NCBI GenBank assembly: GCA_018715125.1
Contig: DVMF01000001.1
Coordinates: 1-64,000, forward strand
From: Candidatus Coprousia avicola
GTDB taxonomy: Bacteria; Actinomycetota; Coriobacteriia; Coriobacteriales; Coriobacteriaceae
DNA: 64,000 nucleotides
Reading direction: 5' to 3'
Shown here one piece after another: positions 18,492 through 28,094 of this stretch. The notes beneath the pieces were generated by a model. That model worked only from the letters and a program-made list of their open reading frames with translations, made no database searches and was not told the origin of the DNA. The stretch's first letter is position 1. Each line of letters starts with the position of its first letter. The translations under genes were made by a program, and so were the position numbers.

Positions 18492-20330
18492 ATGAACGGT
18501 TTGGTAGTGGTTGCGGTAGCGGCGGTGGTGCTGGCCGTCGGCTACGTGCTGTACGGTCGCTGGCTGGCGCGCACGTGGGGCGTTGACGCCGAGGCGCTCA
18601 CGCCGGCGCGCCGCATGGAGGACGGCAAGAACTTCTCGCCCGCCTCGTGCTTTACGGCGTTCTCGCATCAGTTCAGCTCCATCTGCGGCGCCGGCCCCGT
18701 GACGGGCACGATCGCCGCCATGATGTTCGGCTGGCTGCCGGTGCTGCTCTGGGTGCTCGTGGGAGGCATCTTCTTCGGCGCCGTGCACGACTTCGGCGCT
18801 CTGTACGCGAGCGTTAAGAACAACGGCAAGTCGCTCGCCCAGCTTATCGAGAAGTACATCGGTCGAACGGGGCGCAAGCTGTTCCTGCTGTTCAGCTGGC
18901 TGTTTACCATTATCGTCATCGCTGCCTTTGTCGATATGGTCGCCGGCACGTTCATGACGGTGACGGACGCCTCGGGCGCGGTCGACACGGCCGCCTCCTA
19001 TTACGGGGGAACCGCGGGCACCATCTCGATCCTCTTCACGTTTGTGGCCATCGCCTTCGGCTGGGTGTGCCGCCGCTTCAACTTGGACGGTTGGCGCGAG
19101 CTTCTGGTGGGCGTGGTGCTCTTTGTGGCCATGTTCGCCATCGGTATGCAGTTCCCCGTCTACCTCGATAAGATGGGCTGGTTCGCCGTTATCACCGTGT
19201 ACCTGCTCTTTGCTGCGGCCATGCCCATCCAGGTTCTCAAGCAGCCGCGCGACTACCTCACCAGCATCATGATGCTCGTTATGATCGGTTGCGCCGTGGT
19301 GGGCATCTTCGTGCTCGCCCTTGGTGGCGAGGCCGAGATGACCGCGCCCATGGTTGCCGACTTCGGTGCGCTCGCTGAGGGCGGCAGCTTTGTCTTCCCT
19401 CTGCTTTTCGTGTCCGTTGCCTGCGGCGCCCTCTCCGGCTTCCACAGCCTCGTGTCCACCAACACCTCCTCCAAGCAGGTGCGCGATGAGCGCGACATGG
19501 TCGTCGTGGGCTACGGCGCCATGGTGCTCGAGTCCTTCGTGGGCGTGCTTGCCGTCGTATTTGCCGCCATCATGTTCACGACCATGAACACCTCGGGTGC
19601 GGGCGGCGCGCTCGTGGGCACGCCGTTCCAGATCTTCAGCCAGGGTGTTGCCCGTGGCATGACGGCGTTTGGCGTGGACGGCACGCTCGCCACGGTCTTC
19701 ATGACCATGTGCGTCTCCGCGCTGGCGCTTACCTCGGTGGATGCCGTCGCCCGCATCGGCCGCCTCTCCTTCCAGGAGTTCTTCGCGCAGGGTAACGACG
19801 CCCTCGAGGACGAGCAGGCCGAGCTCACGGGTCTTCCCAAGGTCCTCTCCAACACCTGGGTCGCCACCGTGCTGACCCTGGCGCTGGGTCTTGCGCTCGC
19901 GTTTGGCGGCTACACCAACATCTGGCCGCTTTTCGGCGCATCCAACCAGCTGCTCGGCGGCATGACGATGATCATGCTCGCGGTGTTCTGCAAGTGCACC
20001 GGCCGCAAGGGCTTCATGCTCTACGTGCCCGTGGTGTTCCTGCTGTGCTCCACGTTCACGTCGCTCGTGCAGTCCACGCTCGGGTGCATCACGGCGCTCC
20101 AGACGAGCGGCATGGCGGTTGTCGCCACGTCCGGCCTGCAGCTCGTGTTTGCGATCCTGCTCATGGTGCTCGGCGTTATCGTGGCCTACAACTGCCTGAA
20201 GGAGTTCTTCACCAAGGAGGCGGGCTCGCTGCCCGACGAGGAGCCGGAGTGGACGGAGCTCGGTCGCGCCCGCTGCGCCCATGCCGACACGGCGGATACC
20301 GCCGCCGACGCCGCACGCGCTCAGGCATAA
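18492..20330 (+). CDS. cstA: Carbon starvation protein A family transporter
   Basis: GKNFSPASCFTAFSHQFSSICGAGPVTGTIAAMMFGWLPVLLWVLVGGIFFGAVHDFGALYAS. Confidence 0.92.
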   Translation: MNGLVVVAVAAVVLAVGYVLYGRWLARTWGVDAEALTPARRMEDGKNFSPASCFTAFSHQFSSICGAGPVTGTIAAMMFGWLPVLLWVLVGGIFFGAVHDFGALYASVKNNGKSLAQLIEKYIGRTGRKLFLLFSWLFTIIVIAAFVDMVAGTFMTVTDASGAVDTAASYYGGTAGTISILFTFVAIAFGWVCRRFNLDGWRELLVGVVLFVAMFAIGMQFPVYLDKMGWFAVITVYLLFAAAMPIQVLKQPRDYLTSIMMLVMIGCAVVGIFVLALGGEAEMTAPMVADFGALAEGGSFVFPLLFVSVACGALSGFHSLVSTNTSSKQVRDERDMVVVGYGAMVLESFVGVLAVVFAAIMFTTMNTSGAGGALVGTPFQIFSQGVARGMTAFGVDGTLATVFMTMCVSALALTSVDAVARIGRLSFQEFFAQGNDALEDEQAELTGLPKVLSNTWVATVLTLALGLALAFGGYTNIWPLFGASNQLLGGMTMIMLAVFCKCTGRKGFMLYVPVVFLLCSTFTSLVQSTLGCITALQTSGMAVVATSGLQLVFAILLMVLGVIVAYNCLKEFFTKEAGSLPDEEPEWTELGRARCAHADTADTAADAARAQA

Positions 20331-20459
20331 GGTTTGCGCAAGCTGAATAACGTTGCATGACGCGCGAAGATGCGCGCGTCGCCCGGCGCAGGGGCCCGGC
20401 CGCACCATCGGCTGGGCCCCTGCACTAGGGATTTTGCAAGAGGCTGTAGGCCCCTGGGA

Positions 20460-20610
20460 GGGGGTTAATCATTCTAGTGCCTGGTTTAGACGGGGTGCGC
20501 GAAGTAGCCCGAAAAGGTGCCAAGGCTCTCACCTGCAGTTTTGTTTGCGCATCGAGGTGCGTCTACTTCGAAGGTTGCGCTGGAACTAGACACTAGAATT
20601 AATAACCCCC
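20460..20610. repeat. 151-bp element with terminal inverted repeats, copy A
   Basis: gggggttaatcattctagtgcctggtttag (20460-20489) vs inverted tggaactagacactagaattaataaccccc (20581-20610); 23/30 matches. Confidence 0.75.
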
Positions 20611-20701
20611 TGCGATGTGGGCGGCGAGCGGTCGTTCCGGGAGTTATTTAGCTTTGGTTGCGTATCATGTGCTCCTGTCACCCCCTCAGGCTACAGGGCA
20701 C

Positions 20702-20739
20702 AAAAAAGAAAGCAGCTCAGGGCTTTTGCTCTGAGCTGC
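20702..20739 (-). terminator. Intrinsic terminator downstream of tRNA-Gln
   Basis: Minus strand GCAGCTCAGAGCAAAAGCCCTGAGCTGC followed by TTTCTTTTTT. Confidence 0.85.
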
Positions 20740-20748
20740 ATGCGTTTG

Positions 20749-20822
20749 TGGCTGGGGCAGAGGGATTCGAACCCCCGTAACCGGCACCAAAAACCGGGGT
20801 CCTGCCGCTGGACGATGCCCCA
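20749..20822 (-). tRNA. tRNA-Gln (anticodon TTG), CCA encoded
   Basis: Reverse complement tggggcatcgtccagcggcaggaccccggtttttggtgccggttacgggggttcgaatccctctgccccagcca; loop ttttggt. Confidence 0.95.
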
Positions 20823-20882
20823 CTGTGCGTTGTTGCGCGTCGCCTCGCGCGCGGCCGGCGATGCGCGGTCCAACCAGTGTAC

Positions 20883-21785
20883 CTAATCGCTCAGCGCATC
20901 GCAAACGCCGTCCAGCAGCTGGATGGCGAGCGCCTGCGCGTCACTTGTGGTAAAGGAGCCGATGCGCGTCATGCCGGTGAGCTCGATGCGAATGCGCGCC
21001 GGAGCCTTCTCCGCGGCGGCGTACGCCGTGCGCAGCCGGCGCGAAAGGTTGGTGCACGAGGCAAGATCGATGGTGGCGCGGGGCTGCGCGCCCTCGGGGA
21101 GCTCGGTGCTCGCGATCTCGAGCACGAGATCGACATCGTCGGGCACGACGTCGTCGCACAGGGTGAAGCCGCTGCTCTCCGTTGTCGCCGAGGCGATGTT
21201 CCACATGCGCGAGGCAACGTTGCGCGAGATGGGGTCCTCGCCGATGACGGCGATCCGGCAGCGCTCGAGAACGCTCGCGGCACGGGCGAAGCCGGTGCGC
21301 ACCTCGGATTCGCTCACCGAGGGCTTGCCGCCCCACACATGGTGCAAGCGCTTGATATAGCTGAAGGTGTCCTGGAAGGCCATGCCGTCGGCAAAGAGCC
21401 CGACGTTCTCCTGAAACTGCTGGAGCGCCGCCTCGGTGTGCGGCCCAAAGTAGCCATCCGCCTCGCCGCAGGAAAAGCCGAGGGCGTTGAGGGCGTCTTG
21501 CAGCGTCTGCACGTCGGCGCCGTGGAAGTTGGGCAGGCGCAGGTAGAGGGTGCGGTCGCCCAAGCGGTAGGAAGCGTCGACGAGCTGGCTCCAGCAGGTA
21601 AGGTCGACCGAGCCGTCCGCCGCGAGCCCCTGCTGGGCGCGGAAATCACGGACGGCGGACTCGGTGGACGGTCCAAACTCGTGCGCGCCGGTCTCGGCAT
21701 CGTCGATGGCGAACCCGAGCGCGGCGAGACGCGTCTGCACGTCCTCGACGGCCGGTCCCTGCATGCCTGGGGTGATCGGTTCCAT
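20883..21785 (-). CDS. Peptidoglycan-binding (PG_binding_1 repeat) protein
   Basis: GMQGPAVEDVQTRLAALGFAID...FGPSTESAVRDFRAQQGL and ADVQTLQDALNALGFSCGEADGYFGPHTEAALQQFQ. Confidence 0.8.
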   Translation of the reverse strand: MEPITPGMQGPAVEDVQTRLAALGFAIDDAETGAHEFGPSTESAVRDFRAQQGLAADGSVDLTCWSQLVDASYRLGDRTLYLRLPNFHGADVQTLQDALNALGFSCGEADGYFGPHTEAALQQFQENVGLFADGMAFQDTFSYIKRLHHVWGGKPSVSESEVRTGFARAASVLERCRIAVIGEDPISRNVASRMWNIASATTESSGFTLCDDVVPDDVDLVLEIASTELPEGAQPRATIDLASCTNLSRRLRTAYAAAEKAPARIRIELTGMTRIGSFTTSDAQALAIQLLDGVCDALSD

Positions 21786-22045
21786 ATGGCCTCTTAACTC
21801 AGTGGCGCCCGCGCGGGGCGAGCCGTGCGGGCAAAGCGAATCCAGTTTACGTTAGTCTAGCAATTACGCGCGCATCCCGGTTGGGAGACCGCGCGCGCGG
21901 CCTCTCGTTCAAGAAAGATTCCATGTCGGCGTGCCCGGTCCTTTGCAGATGCGATCGTGTGCCGGGGCGGCGCGACGATTTGCGCCCCTCTAGGAAGATT
22001 GTCGACATTTGGCTGGCACAATGGATGGGGACGAGAGGAGAGCCG

Positions 22046-22873
22046 ATGATGGTGCCGCATCAGACAGACGCGCCGCGCAGGCGGCTGCTCATCGTGGACG
22101 ATGAGCCGGATATCGTGAGCATGCTCGACGCGTACTTTACCGGAGAGGGATACGACACGGCGTGCGCGGGTTCCGCGGCGGAGGTGCTCGCTTTGGTAAA
22201 CGAGGCTGCGGCGCACGCGGCAAAGGCCGCCGGGCAGACGACGCTCGCGACGGGCGCGGGGCAGCCGGCTTTGGCGCCGACGGCTCCGCAGCCGCGGGCA
22301 GGGGGTATCGACCTCGTCCTGCTCGACGTCAACCTGCCGGGCATGGACGGATTCGAGCTCTGCCGCCGCATCCGCGAGCACCTGGCGTGCCCGATCATCT
22401 TTCTCACCGCGCGCGTGGAGGACGCCGACCAGCTCGACGGCTTCGCCGCGGGCGGTGATGACTACGTGCTCAAGCCGTTCTCGCTCGCCGTGCTCGGCGG
22501 CAGGGTCCGGGCGCATCTGGCGCGTGAGGCGCGCCGTCCTCCCCAGGCGGAGAGCGTGCGCATCTTCTCCGAGGTCACCGTTGACTTTGGACGGCGCGCG
22601 GTGACGGTGCGGCCTGCGGGGTCCGCGGCGCCGGTTCCCCTCGAGCTGACGCGCACGGAGTTCGACATCGTGGCGCTTCTGGCCAAAAACCCGGGGCGCG
22701 TGTACGACCGTCTCCAAATCTACGAGCAGGTTTGGGATTGGAATGCCGAGGGCGACCCGGGTATCGTGCGGGAGCACGTGCGGCGCATCCGCCGCAAGTT
22801 TGCCGAGGCGGGCGCGTCGGTCGATCCCATCGGCACGGTATGGGGCGTGGGATATCAGTGGGTGGCATCATGA
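22046..22873 (+). CDS. OmpR/PhoB-family response regulator
   Basis: LLIVDDEPDIVSMLDAYF...DLVLLDVNLPGMDG...FLTAR...DDYVLKPF; C-terminal winged helix ELTRTEFDIVALLAKNPGRVYDR. Confidence 0.93.
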   Translation: MMVPHQTDAPRRRLLIVDDEPDIVSMLDAYFTGEGYDTACAGSAAEVLALVNEAAAHAAKAAGQTTLATGAGQPALAPTAPQPRAGGIDLVLLDVNLPGMDGFELCRRIREHLACPIIFLTARVEDADQLDGFAAGGDDYVLKPFSLAVLGGRVRAHLAREARRPPQAESVRIFSEVTVDFGRRAVTVRPAGSAAPVPLELTRTEFDIVALLAKNPGRVYDRLQIYEQVWDWNAEGDPGIVREHVRRIRRKFAEAGASVDPIGTVWGVGYQWVAS

Positions 22874-24636
22874 CGCCCCGCACGAAGCGCACGCTCCGCG
22901 CGCGCCTGGGCGCCTGGTGGCGCGGGCTTCCCCTCATGCGCGCCTTTGCCTGCTACACCGTTATCTGCATCCTAGCGGCGGGCGTGGTATCGCTGGTGGC
23001 GATCGAGGCGCTCATGACCGCGTACGATCACCTCGACTACGAGCGCAACGCCGAGCGTCTCGTGGTCGATAGCGGCCCCTACGTGTACGACGCGGCGACC
23101 GACGAGCTCGTGCCGGCCGTGTCCATCGATTTGTCGAGCGGCTTTGGGGACCGCATCCTGTTTCTGGGGCTCCGCGGCGGGACGGGCCGTGCAAGCGTCG
23201 AGGTGAGCGGCAGGGGCCCGGGGGTCTATCTTGCCGACACCGGCCAGAAGGTGGTCTACGCCACGCTCGATATGCTGCGGGACGACGCGACGCTCAGCAT
23301 CATGGACTGGGGCGCCAACTACGTTGAGGAGGACTATGCCGAGGCGGGCGGCAATCCGTACGACCCCGCGCCGCTCGCGGTGGGCGACCTTGCGTCCTAC
23401 GATGCCCGCGAGCGGGCCGAGCGCGCCCAGGTGACCGACGAGCTCGGTGACACCATCGGGCGGCTGGACGCAGCGGACGACGACGTGCTCGTGTCAAACG
23501 TGGCGTACTACGTCGCGCAGTCGGCGGAGGGCGCCGAGTCGCTCCTCATGTTGGGGCTCCGCCTGGCGGCGGGATTCTCGCCCTTCGTGGTGCTGGGCGT
23601 ATTCGCGGTGATCGCGTTTCGGCGGTTCTACCGCATGCGCCTCGCCGAGCCGCTGGGAGCCCTCCACGCCGCGGCAGACCGCATCGCCGTGCAGGATCTC
23701 GATTTCAAGGTGGACGAGGTCCGCGGTCGGGAGTTCGGCCGTCTGGCGGAAGCGTTCGAGCGCATGCGCGGCTCCCTCGAGCGGGCTCAGAGCGAGCTTT
23801 GGGAGACGGCGGAGGCACGGCGGCGGCTCAACGCGGCGTTCGCGCACGACCTGCGCACGCCGGTCACCGTGCTCAAGGGAACGCTCGAGATGGCGCGCGC
23901 CCTCGATGCGCCCGCGGAGGAGCCCGGCCAGGCGCCGGGCGGCGCGCGCGTGGTGCCCGACACGGTGCTCGATACGTTGACGGCGCAGGTGAGCCGGCTT
24001 GAGACGTATGCGCAGGCGATGACCGGGGTGACCAAGCTCGAGGACCGCCCCGTGAGGCCGGAGCCCATCGCCTTTGCGGAGCTCGGCGACGAGCTCGTGC
24101 AGACGGCGCGCCCCATGGTGGAGCGTGCGGGGCTCAGGCTCGAGGTGCGCACCACCGATGAGCGCGACGGCGGCGCGCCGCGTGCCGGCATGCGAGAGGG
24201 AACGGGCCCGACCGCGGGCGTCGCGGCATCCGGCGAGGCACCCCTCATGGTCGATGTGGCGCTTGCGGACGAGGTGCTCGGCAACATGGTGAGCAACGCG
24301 AGCCGCTATGCCGAGCGCGTGGTAGCGCTTGAGCTGCGGGCGTATACCCGGGATGGCGGCGCATGGCTCAGCCTGACGGTTGCCGACGACGGGCCGGGCT
24401 TCTCATCAGAGGCGCTGCACCATGGGTGCGATGCGTTCTTTGGCGAGGCGAAGTCTGCCGAGCACTTCGGGCTGGGCCTTGCCATCGCCTCGACCTTGAC
24501 AAGGCTGCACGGCGGCTCCATCGAGCTCGCCAACGGACCCTCGGGGGGAGCGCGGGTGACGGCGACCGTGGAGGCGGGAGCGCGCGACGCGGGCGCGCCG
24601 GAGCCCCTTCCCCCACGGGGGTTAGCAAAATCTTAA
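22870..24636 (+). CDS. Sensor histidine kinase (HAMP, HisKA, HATPase)
   Basis: ATGA overlap with the regulator; AFAHDLRTPVTVLKGTLEMA, NMVSNASRYAERV, VADDGPGFSSEAL, GLGLAIASTL. Confidence 0.93.
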   Translation: MTPRTKRTLRARLGAWWRGLPLMRAFACYTVICILAAGVVSLVAIEALMTAYDHLDYERNAERLVVDSGPYVYDAATDELVPAVSIDLSSGFGDRILFLGLRGGTGRASVEVSGRGPGVYLADTGQKVVYATLDMLRDDATLSIMDWGANYVEEDYAEAGGNPYDPAPLAVGDLASYDARERAERAQVTDELGDTIGRLDAADDDVLVSNVAYYVAQSAEGAESLLMLGLRLAAGFSPFVVLGVFAVIAFRRFYRMRLAEPLGALHAAADRIAVQDLDFKVDEVRGREFGRLAEAFERMRGSLERAQSELWETAEARRRLNAAFAHDLRTPVTVLKGTLEMARALDAPAEEPGQAPGGARVVPDTVLDTLTAQVSRLETYAQAMTGVTKLEDRPVRPEPIAFAELGDELVQTARPMVERAGLRLEVRTTDERDGGAPRAGMREGTGPTAGVAASGEAPLMVDVALADEVLGNMVSNASRYAERVVALELRAYTRDGGAWLSLTVADDGPGFSSEALHHGCDAFFGEAKSAEHFGLGLAIASTLTRLHGGSIELANGPSGGARVTATVEAGARDAGAPEPLPPRGLAKS

Positions 24637-24800
24637 CAATCCCTTATACAGTAGATAACAGGCTCTTCTCTACACTCAAGACATACGTCCGCGATCCCGG
24701 CGCCACGGGCGCCGTCGGCGGGGCGAGGTGCGGCGGGCGCCGCATCGTCGCCCGGGCAGCGCGAGGAGAGGAGACCTGCCGGATGGTAGGAGAGATAGCG

Positions 24801-25601
24801 ATGGATAAGACTCCCGCAACGGGCGCGGCGCCGCAGGCGCCCCTCGCCACGGCTGAGGCGCATCTGCCGGCGGACGGTGGTCCCACGGTGCAGGCGGCGG
24901 ATGCCGCTCGGCCTGCTCGGCGTCTTTCGCGCGGCACGCGGCGCGCGCTCGTTGTTGCCGTGGTCGTACTCGCGCTTGCGGTAATAGGTATCGCCTGCTG
25001 GGAGTACCTGCCGGGCGTGTACGCGTGGCTTACCGATGCCGAGGCCGTGCGCGCGTATGTGGCCGACCATGCCGTGCTGAGCCGCCTCGCCATGGTGGGC
25101 ATCAACGCGCTGCAGGTGCTTCTGGCATTCCTCCCCGGCGAGCCGGTTGAGCTCGCGAGCGGTTACGCCTTCGGTTTCTGGGAGGGCACGCTGCTATGCC
25201 TCGTGGCGAGCGCGGTTGCGTCGACGGCCATCTTTGCGGCGGTGCGCGCGTGGGGCTGGCGCGTGGTGGGGCTCTTCTTCGATCGGAGCCATCTCGAGCG
25301 CTTCGGCTGGCTCAAAAACGTGCGCAAGCTCGAGCTCGTGATGCTCATCGTGTTTCTCATCCCCGGCACGCCCAAGGACTTCCTCACGTATTTCGCGGGA
25401 CTCACCCGCATGCGCTACCTGCCGGTTCTCGCTATCGCCACGTTGGGGCGCATCCCTTCGATCGTAACGTCCACGATGGCGGCGTCGGCGTTTGGCGACG
25501 GCAACTACGCAGCCGCCATCGCGGCGGTGGTGGTGGCCGGCGCGCTTATCGTCGCGGGCGGCGTCGCCTATAAGCGGCTCGAGGCGCACGAGCGCGCATA
25601 A
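24801..25601 (+). CDS. TVP38/TMEM64 (VTT/SNARE-associated) family membrane protein
   Basis: LAFLPGEPVELASGYAFGFWEGTLLCL...FLIPGTPKDFLTYFAGLT...; aggagagat RBS. Confidence 0.82.
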   Translation: MDKTPATGAAPQAPLATAEAHLPADGGPTVQAADAARPARRLSRGTRRALVVAVVVLALAVIGIACWEYLPGVYAWLTDAEAVRAYVADHAVLSRLAMVGINALQVLLAFLPGEPVELASGYAFGFWEGTLLCLVASAVASTAIFAAVRAWGWRVVGLFFDRSHLERFGWLKNVRKLELVMLIVFLIPGTPKDFLTYFAGLTRMRYLPVLAIATLGRIPSIVTSTMAASAFGDGNYAAAIAAVVVAGALIVAGGVAYKRLEAHERA

Positions 25602-25700
25602 ACCTAGGCGTACGCGCCCGAACATGACCGCTGGCAACACGCTGGGCAATCGAATCGGCGCTCTCATGACCGGAGTAGGTTGAGCGTGCTGAGCGCTATG

Positions 25701-26714
25701 CTACTGTAGCCGCTCCACAAAGAAGTCCGCCATATCCATAAAGAGCGAGCGCCCCGCGTCGTCGAGCTCAACGCTCGCGAGCGTCTGTTTGGCGCGCGCC
25801 ACTAGGGCAAGCGCCCGCTCGTGCGCCGCCGCGAGCGCCTCGGTCTCCTCGAAAATCGCCACGGCGCGATCGAGCACCGCCTTATCGCTTGACCCGGCGC
25901 GCAAGATAGCCTCCAGCTCTTTGCGCACCGCAGGCGCGGCGTGCTCCAGGGCGTAGACCGCGACGAGCGTACGCTTTCCCTCGGTGATGTCGGAGCGGTA
26001 GTCTTTGTCGCCCGCGTCGCCCACAAGGTTCAGCAGGTCGTCTTGAATCTGAAAGGCAAGGCCCGTGTCGAGGCCAAACGAGCGCAGCGCTTCCACCTGC
26101 TCGTCGCTCCCGCCGCCGATGATCGCGCCCACGGCGAGCGGGACTGCGCCCGAGTAGTGCGCTGTCTTGAGCGTCGCCATGGCAAGGTAGTCGTCAACGG
26201 TGAGGTCAAAGCGCTCGTCGCGCACCCAGCCGAGGTCGAGCGCCTGTCCCTCGATGGTGCGCTGCGTCATGGCGGTGAGCTCGCCGATCACGCGGAGCTT
26301 GACGGCAGGTTCGAGCGCATCGTCGCGCAGGACGGCGTCGGTGACGAGCATGAGCCCGTAGTCGCCGGCGTTTATGGCGAGCCCCTCGCCGATTACCCGG
26401 TGCAGGCACGGTTTCCCGCGGCGGAGCTCCCCGTGGTCGGCGATGTCGTCGTGGATGAGGGCGGCACTCTGGAAGTGCTCGATTGCCGCCGCCGCGCTCC
26501 GCGCCCGTGCAGGGTCGCCGCCCACCGCACGGCACGCCGCGAGGCAGATGAGCGGGCGGTGCCGTTTGCCGCCGTTTGCCGTAAAGGCCCGAAGCGGCCC
26601 GTAAAGGTAGTCGTCGAGGTCGGTGCGGTCGGTTTTGTTCTCAAAAAACGAACCGAGGTACGCATCGAGGTCGCCGTGGTGCGCGGCTAGATAGGCGGCG
26701 AAGGCGTTGGGCAT
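25701..26714 (-). CDS. Polyprenyl synthetase (trans-isoprenyl diphosphate synthase)
   Basis: GGKRHRPLICLAACRAVG...ALIHDDIADHGELRRGKPCLH...FQIQDDLLNLVGD. Confidence 0.92.
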   Translation of the reverse strand: MPNAFAAYLAAHHGDLDAYLGSFFENKTDRTDLDDYLYGPLRAFTANGGKRHRPLICLAACRAVGGDPARARSAAAAIEHFQSAALIHDDIADHGELRRGKPCLHRVIGEGLAINAGDYGLMLVTDAVLRDDALEPAVKLRVIGELTAMTQRTIEGQALDLGWVRDERFDLTVDDYLAMATLKTAHYSGAVPLAVGAIIGGGSDEQVEALRSFGLDTGLAFQIQDDLLNLVGDAGDKDYRSDITEGKRTLVAVYALEHAAPAVRKELEAILRAGSSDKAVLDRAVAIFEETEALAAAHERALALVARAKQTLASVELDDAGRSLFMDMADFFVERLQ

Positions 26715-26789
26715 GGGACGCTCTTTTCTGGAATGAGGAAGAGGTGCTTTCTGGGGAGGGGCTTTCGGAACGGGGAGGGCTAAACAGGA

Positions 26790-26834
26790 CGGGCGCATCT
26801 GGCAGATACGTGCAAGCCAGATGCGCCCGTTTTT
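26790..26834. terminator. Perfect hairpin between galE and polyprenyl synthetase
   Basis: cgggcgcatctggc / gccagatgcgcccg 14-bp stem followed by ttttt on the + strand. Confidence 0.75.
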
Positions 26835-26847
26835 GAGGCAAGTGAGG

Positions 26848-27909
26848 TTACTGCGCTGTGGCGTAGCCGTCGGGGTTCTGGGACTGCCAGTTCCACGAAT
26901 CGCGGCACATGTCGTCGATATCGAACTTGGCCTCCCAGCCCATCATCTCGCGGGCCTTGGTGCAGTCGGCGTAGTTGGCCGTCACGTCGCCGGCGCGGCG
27001 ATCCTCGATGACATAGGGGATCTCGTGCCCGCAGGCGGCGGAGAACGCACGGATGATCTCGAGCACCGAGGTGCCCGTGCCGGTGCCGAGGTTGAAGATC
27101 TCGACGCCCGTCTTGCCGTTCATCCATGCGAGCGCCGCCACATGCCCCGTCGCGAGGTCGCAGACGTGGATGTAGTCGCGCACGCCGGTGCCGTCGGGCG
27201 TGTCGTAGTCGCCGCCAAAGACGTGCACGGCGTCGCGCTTGCCGATGGCGGTCTGCGCCACGTAGGGTACGAGGTTGTTGGGGATGCCCTTGGGGTCCTC
27301 ACCGATGAGGCCCGAAGGATGCGCGCCGATGGGGTTGAAGTAGCGGAGCAGCACGACGTTCCACTCCGGGTCCGCCGTGTGGAAATCGGTCAGGATCTGC
27401 TCGATCATCCACTTGGTCCAGCCGTAGGGGTTGGTCGCGGGCTTCTTGGGGCTCTCCTCGGTCAGCGGCAGCGCGTCGGGGTCGCCGTAGACGGTGGCCG
27501 AGCTGGAGAAGATGATGGACTTGCAGCCGTGCTGGCGCATGACGTCGCAGAGCACAAGCGTGTTCTCGATATTGTTGTGGTAGTACTCGAGCGGCTTCTG
27601 CACGCTCTCGCCCACCGCCTTGAAGCCGGCGAAGTGGATGACGCGGTCGATCCGGTGCGCGTCGAAGATGCGCTCGAGTGCATCGCGGTCGAGGACGTTG
27701 GCCTCGTAGAACGTGAGGTTCTGCGCCGCCTCGGGACCGACGATCGTCTTGATGCGGTCCACCGCGACGGGGCTCGAGTTGGAAAGGTCGTCGACAATTA
27801 CCACCTGGTAGCCGCGCTCAAGAAGCTCGACCACGGTGTGCGAACCGATAAAGCCGGCACCACCCGTTACGAGAACGCAGGTTTCGTCGGCAGAAAGCGT
27901 GCGAGACAT
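26848..27909 (-). CDS. galE: UDP-glucose 4-epimerase
   Basis: CVLVTGGAGFIGSHTVVELLERGYQVVIVDDLSNSS...NPYGWTKWMIEQIL...LRYFNPIGAHPSGLIGEDP. Confidence 0.96.
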   Translation of the reverse strand: MSRTLSADETCVLVTGGAGFIGSHTVVELLERGYQVVIVDDLSNSSPVAVDRIKTIVGPEAAQNLTFYEANVLDRDALERIFDAHRIDRVIHFAGFKAVGESVQKPLEYYHNNIENTLVLCDVMRQHGCKSIIFSSSATVYGDPDALPLTEESPKKPATNPYGWTKWMIEQILTDFHTADPEWNVVLLRYFNPIGAHPSGLIGEDPKGIPNNLVPYVAQTAIGKRDAVHVFGGDYDTPDGTGVRDYIHVCDLATGHVAALAWMNGKTGVEIFNLGTGTGTSVLEIIRAFSAACGHEIPYVIEDRRAGDVTANYADCTKAREMMGWEAKFDIDDMCRDSWNWQSQNPDGYATAQ

Positions 27910-28094
27910 GGCGGATCTCCTTCCGATGAGGGTCCCCCAGAGTATAGCGCAGCGACCCTCGGGGCGACGGGCGGATGGCCGGTGCGGGCGCACGCATCGC
28001 ATACGGTCTATGTAAATCAGACGGACGGGCGCATATTGCGTTATCCTTGAAACTACGTTCGGCGACATATACACACATTACCAACGGAGCAGGT

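Noticed and set aside
18339-20408. 689-aa minus-strand ORF opposite cstA
   Set aside because: His/Glu/Arg-rich shadow ORF; cstA on the + strand explains the open frame.
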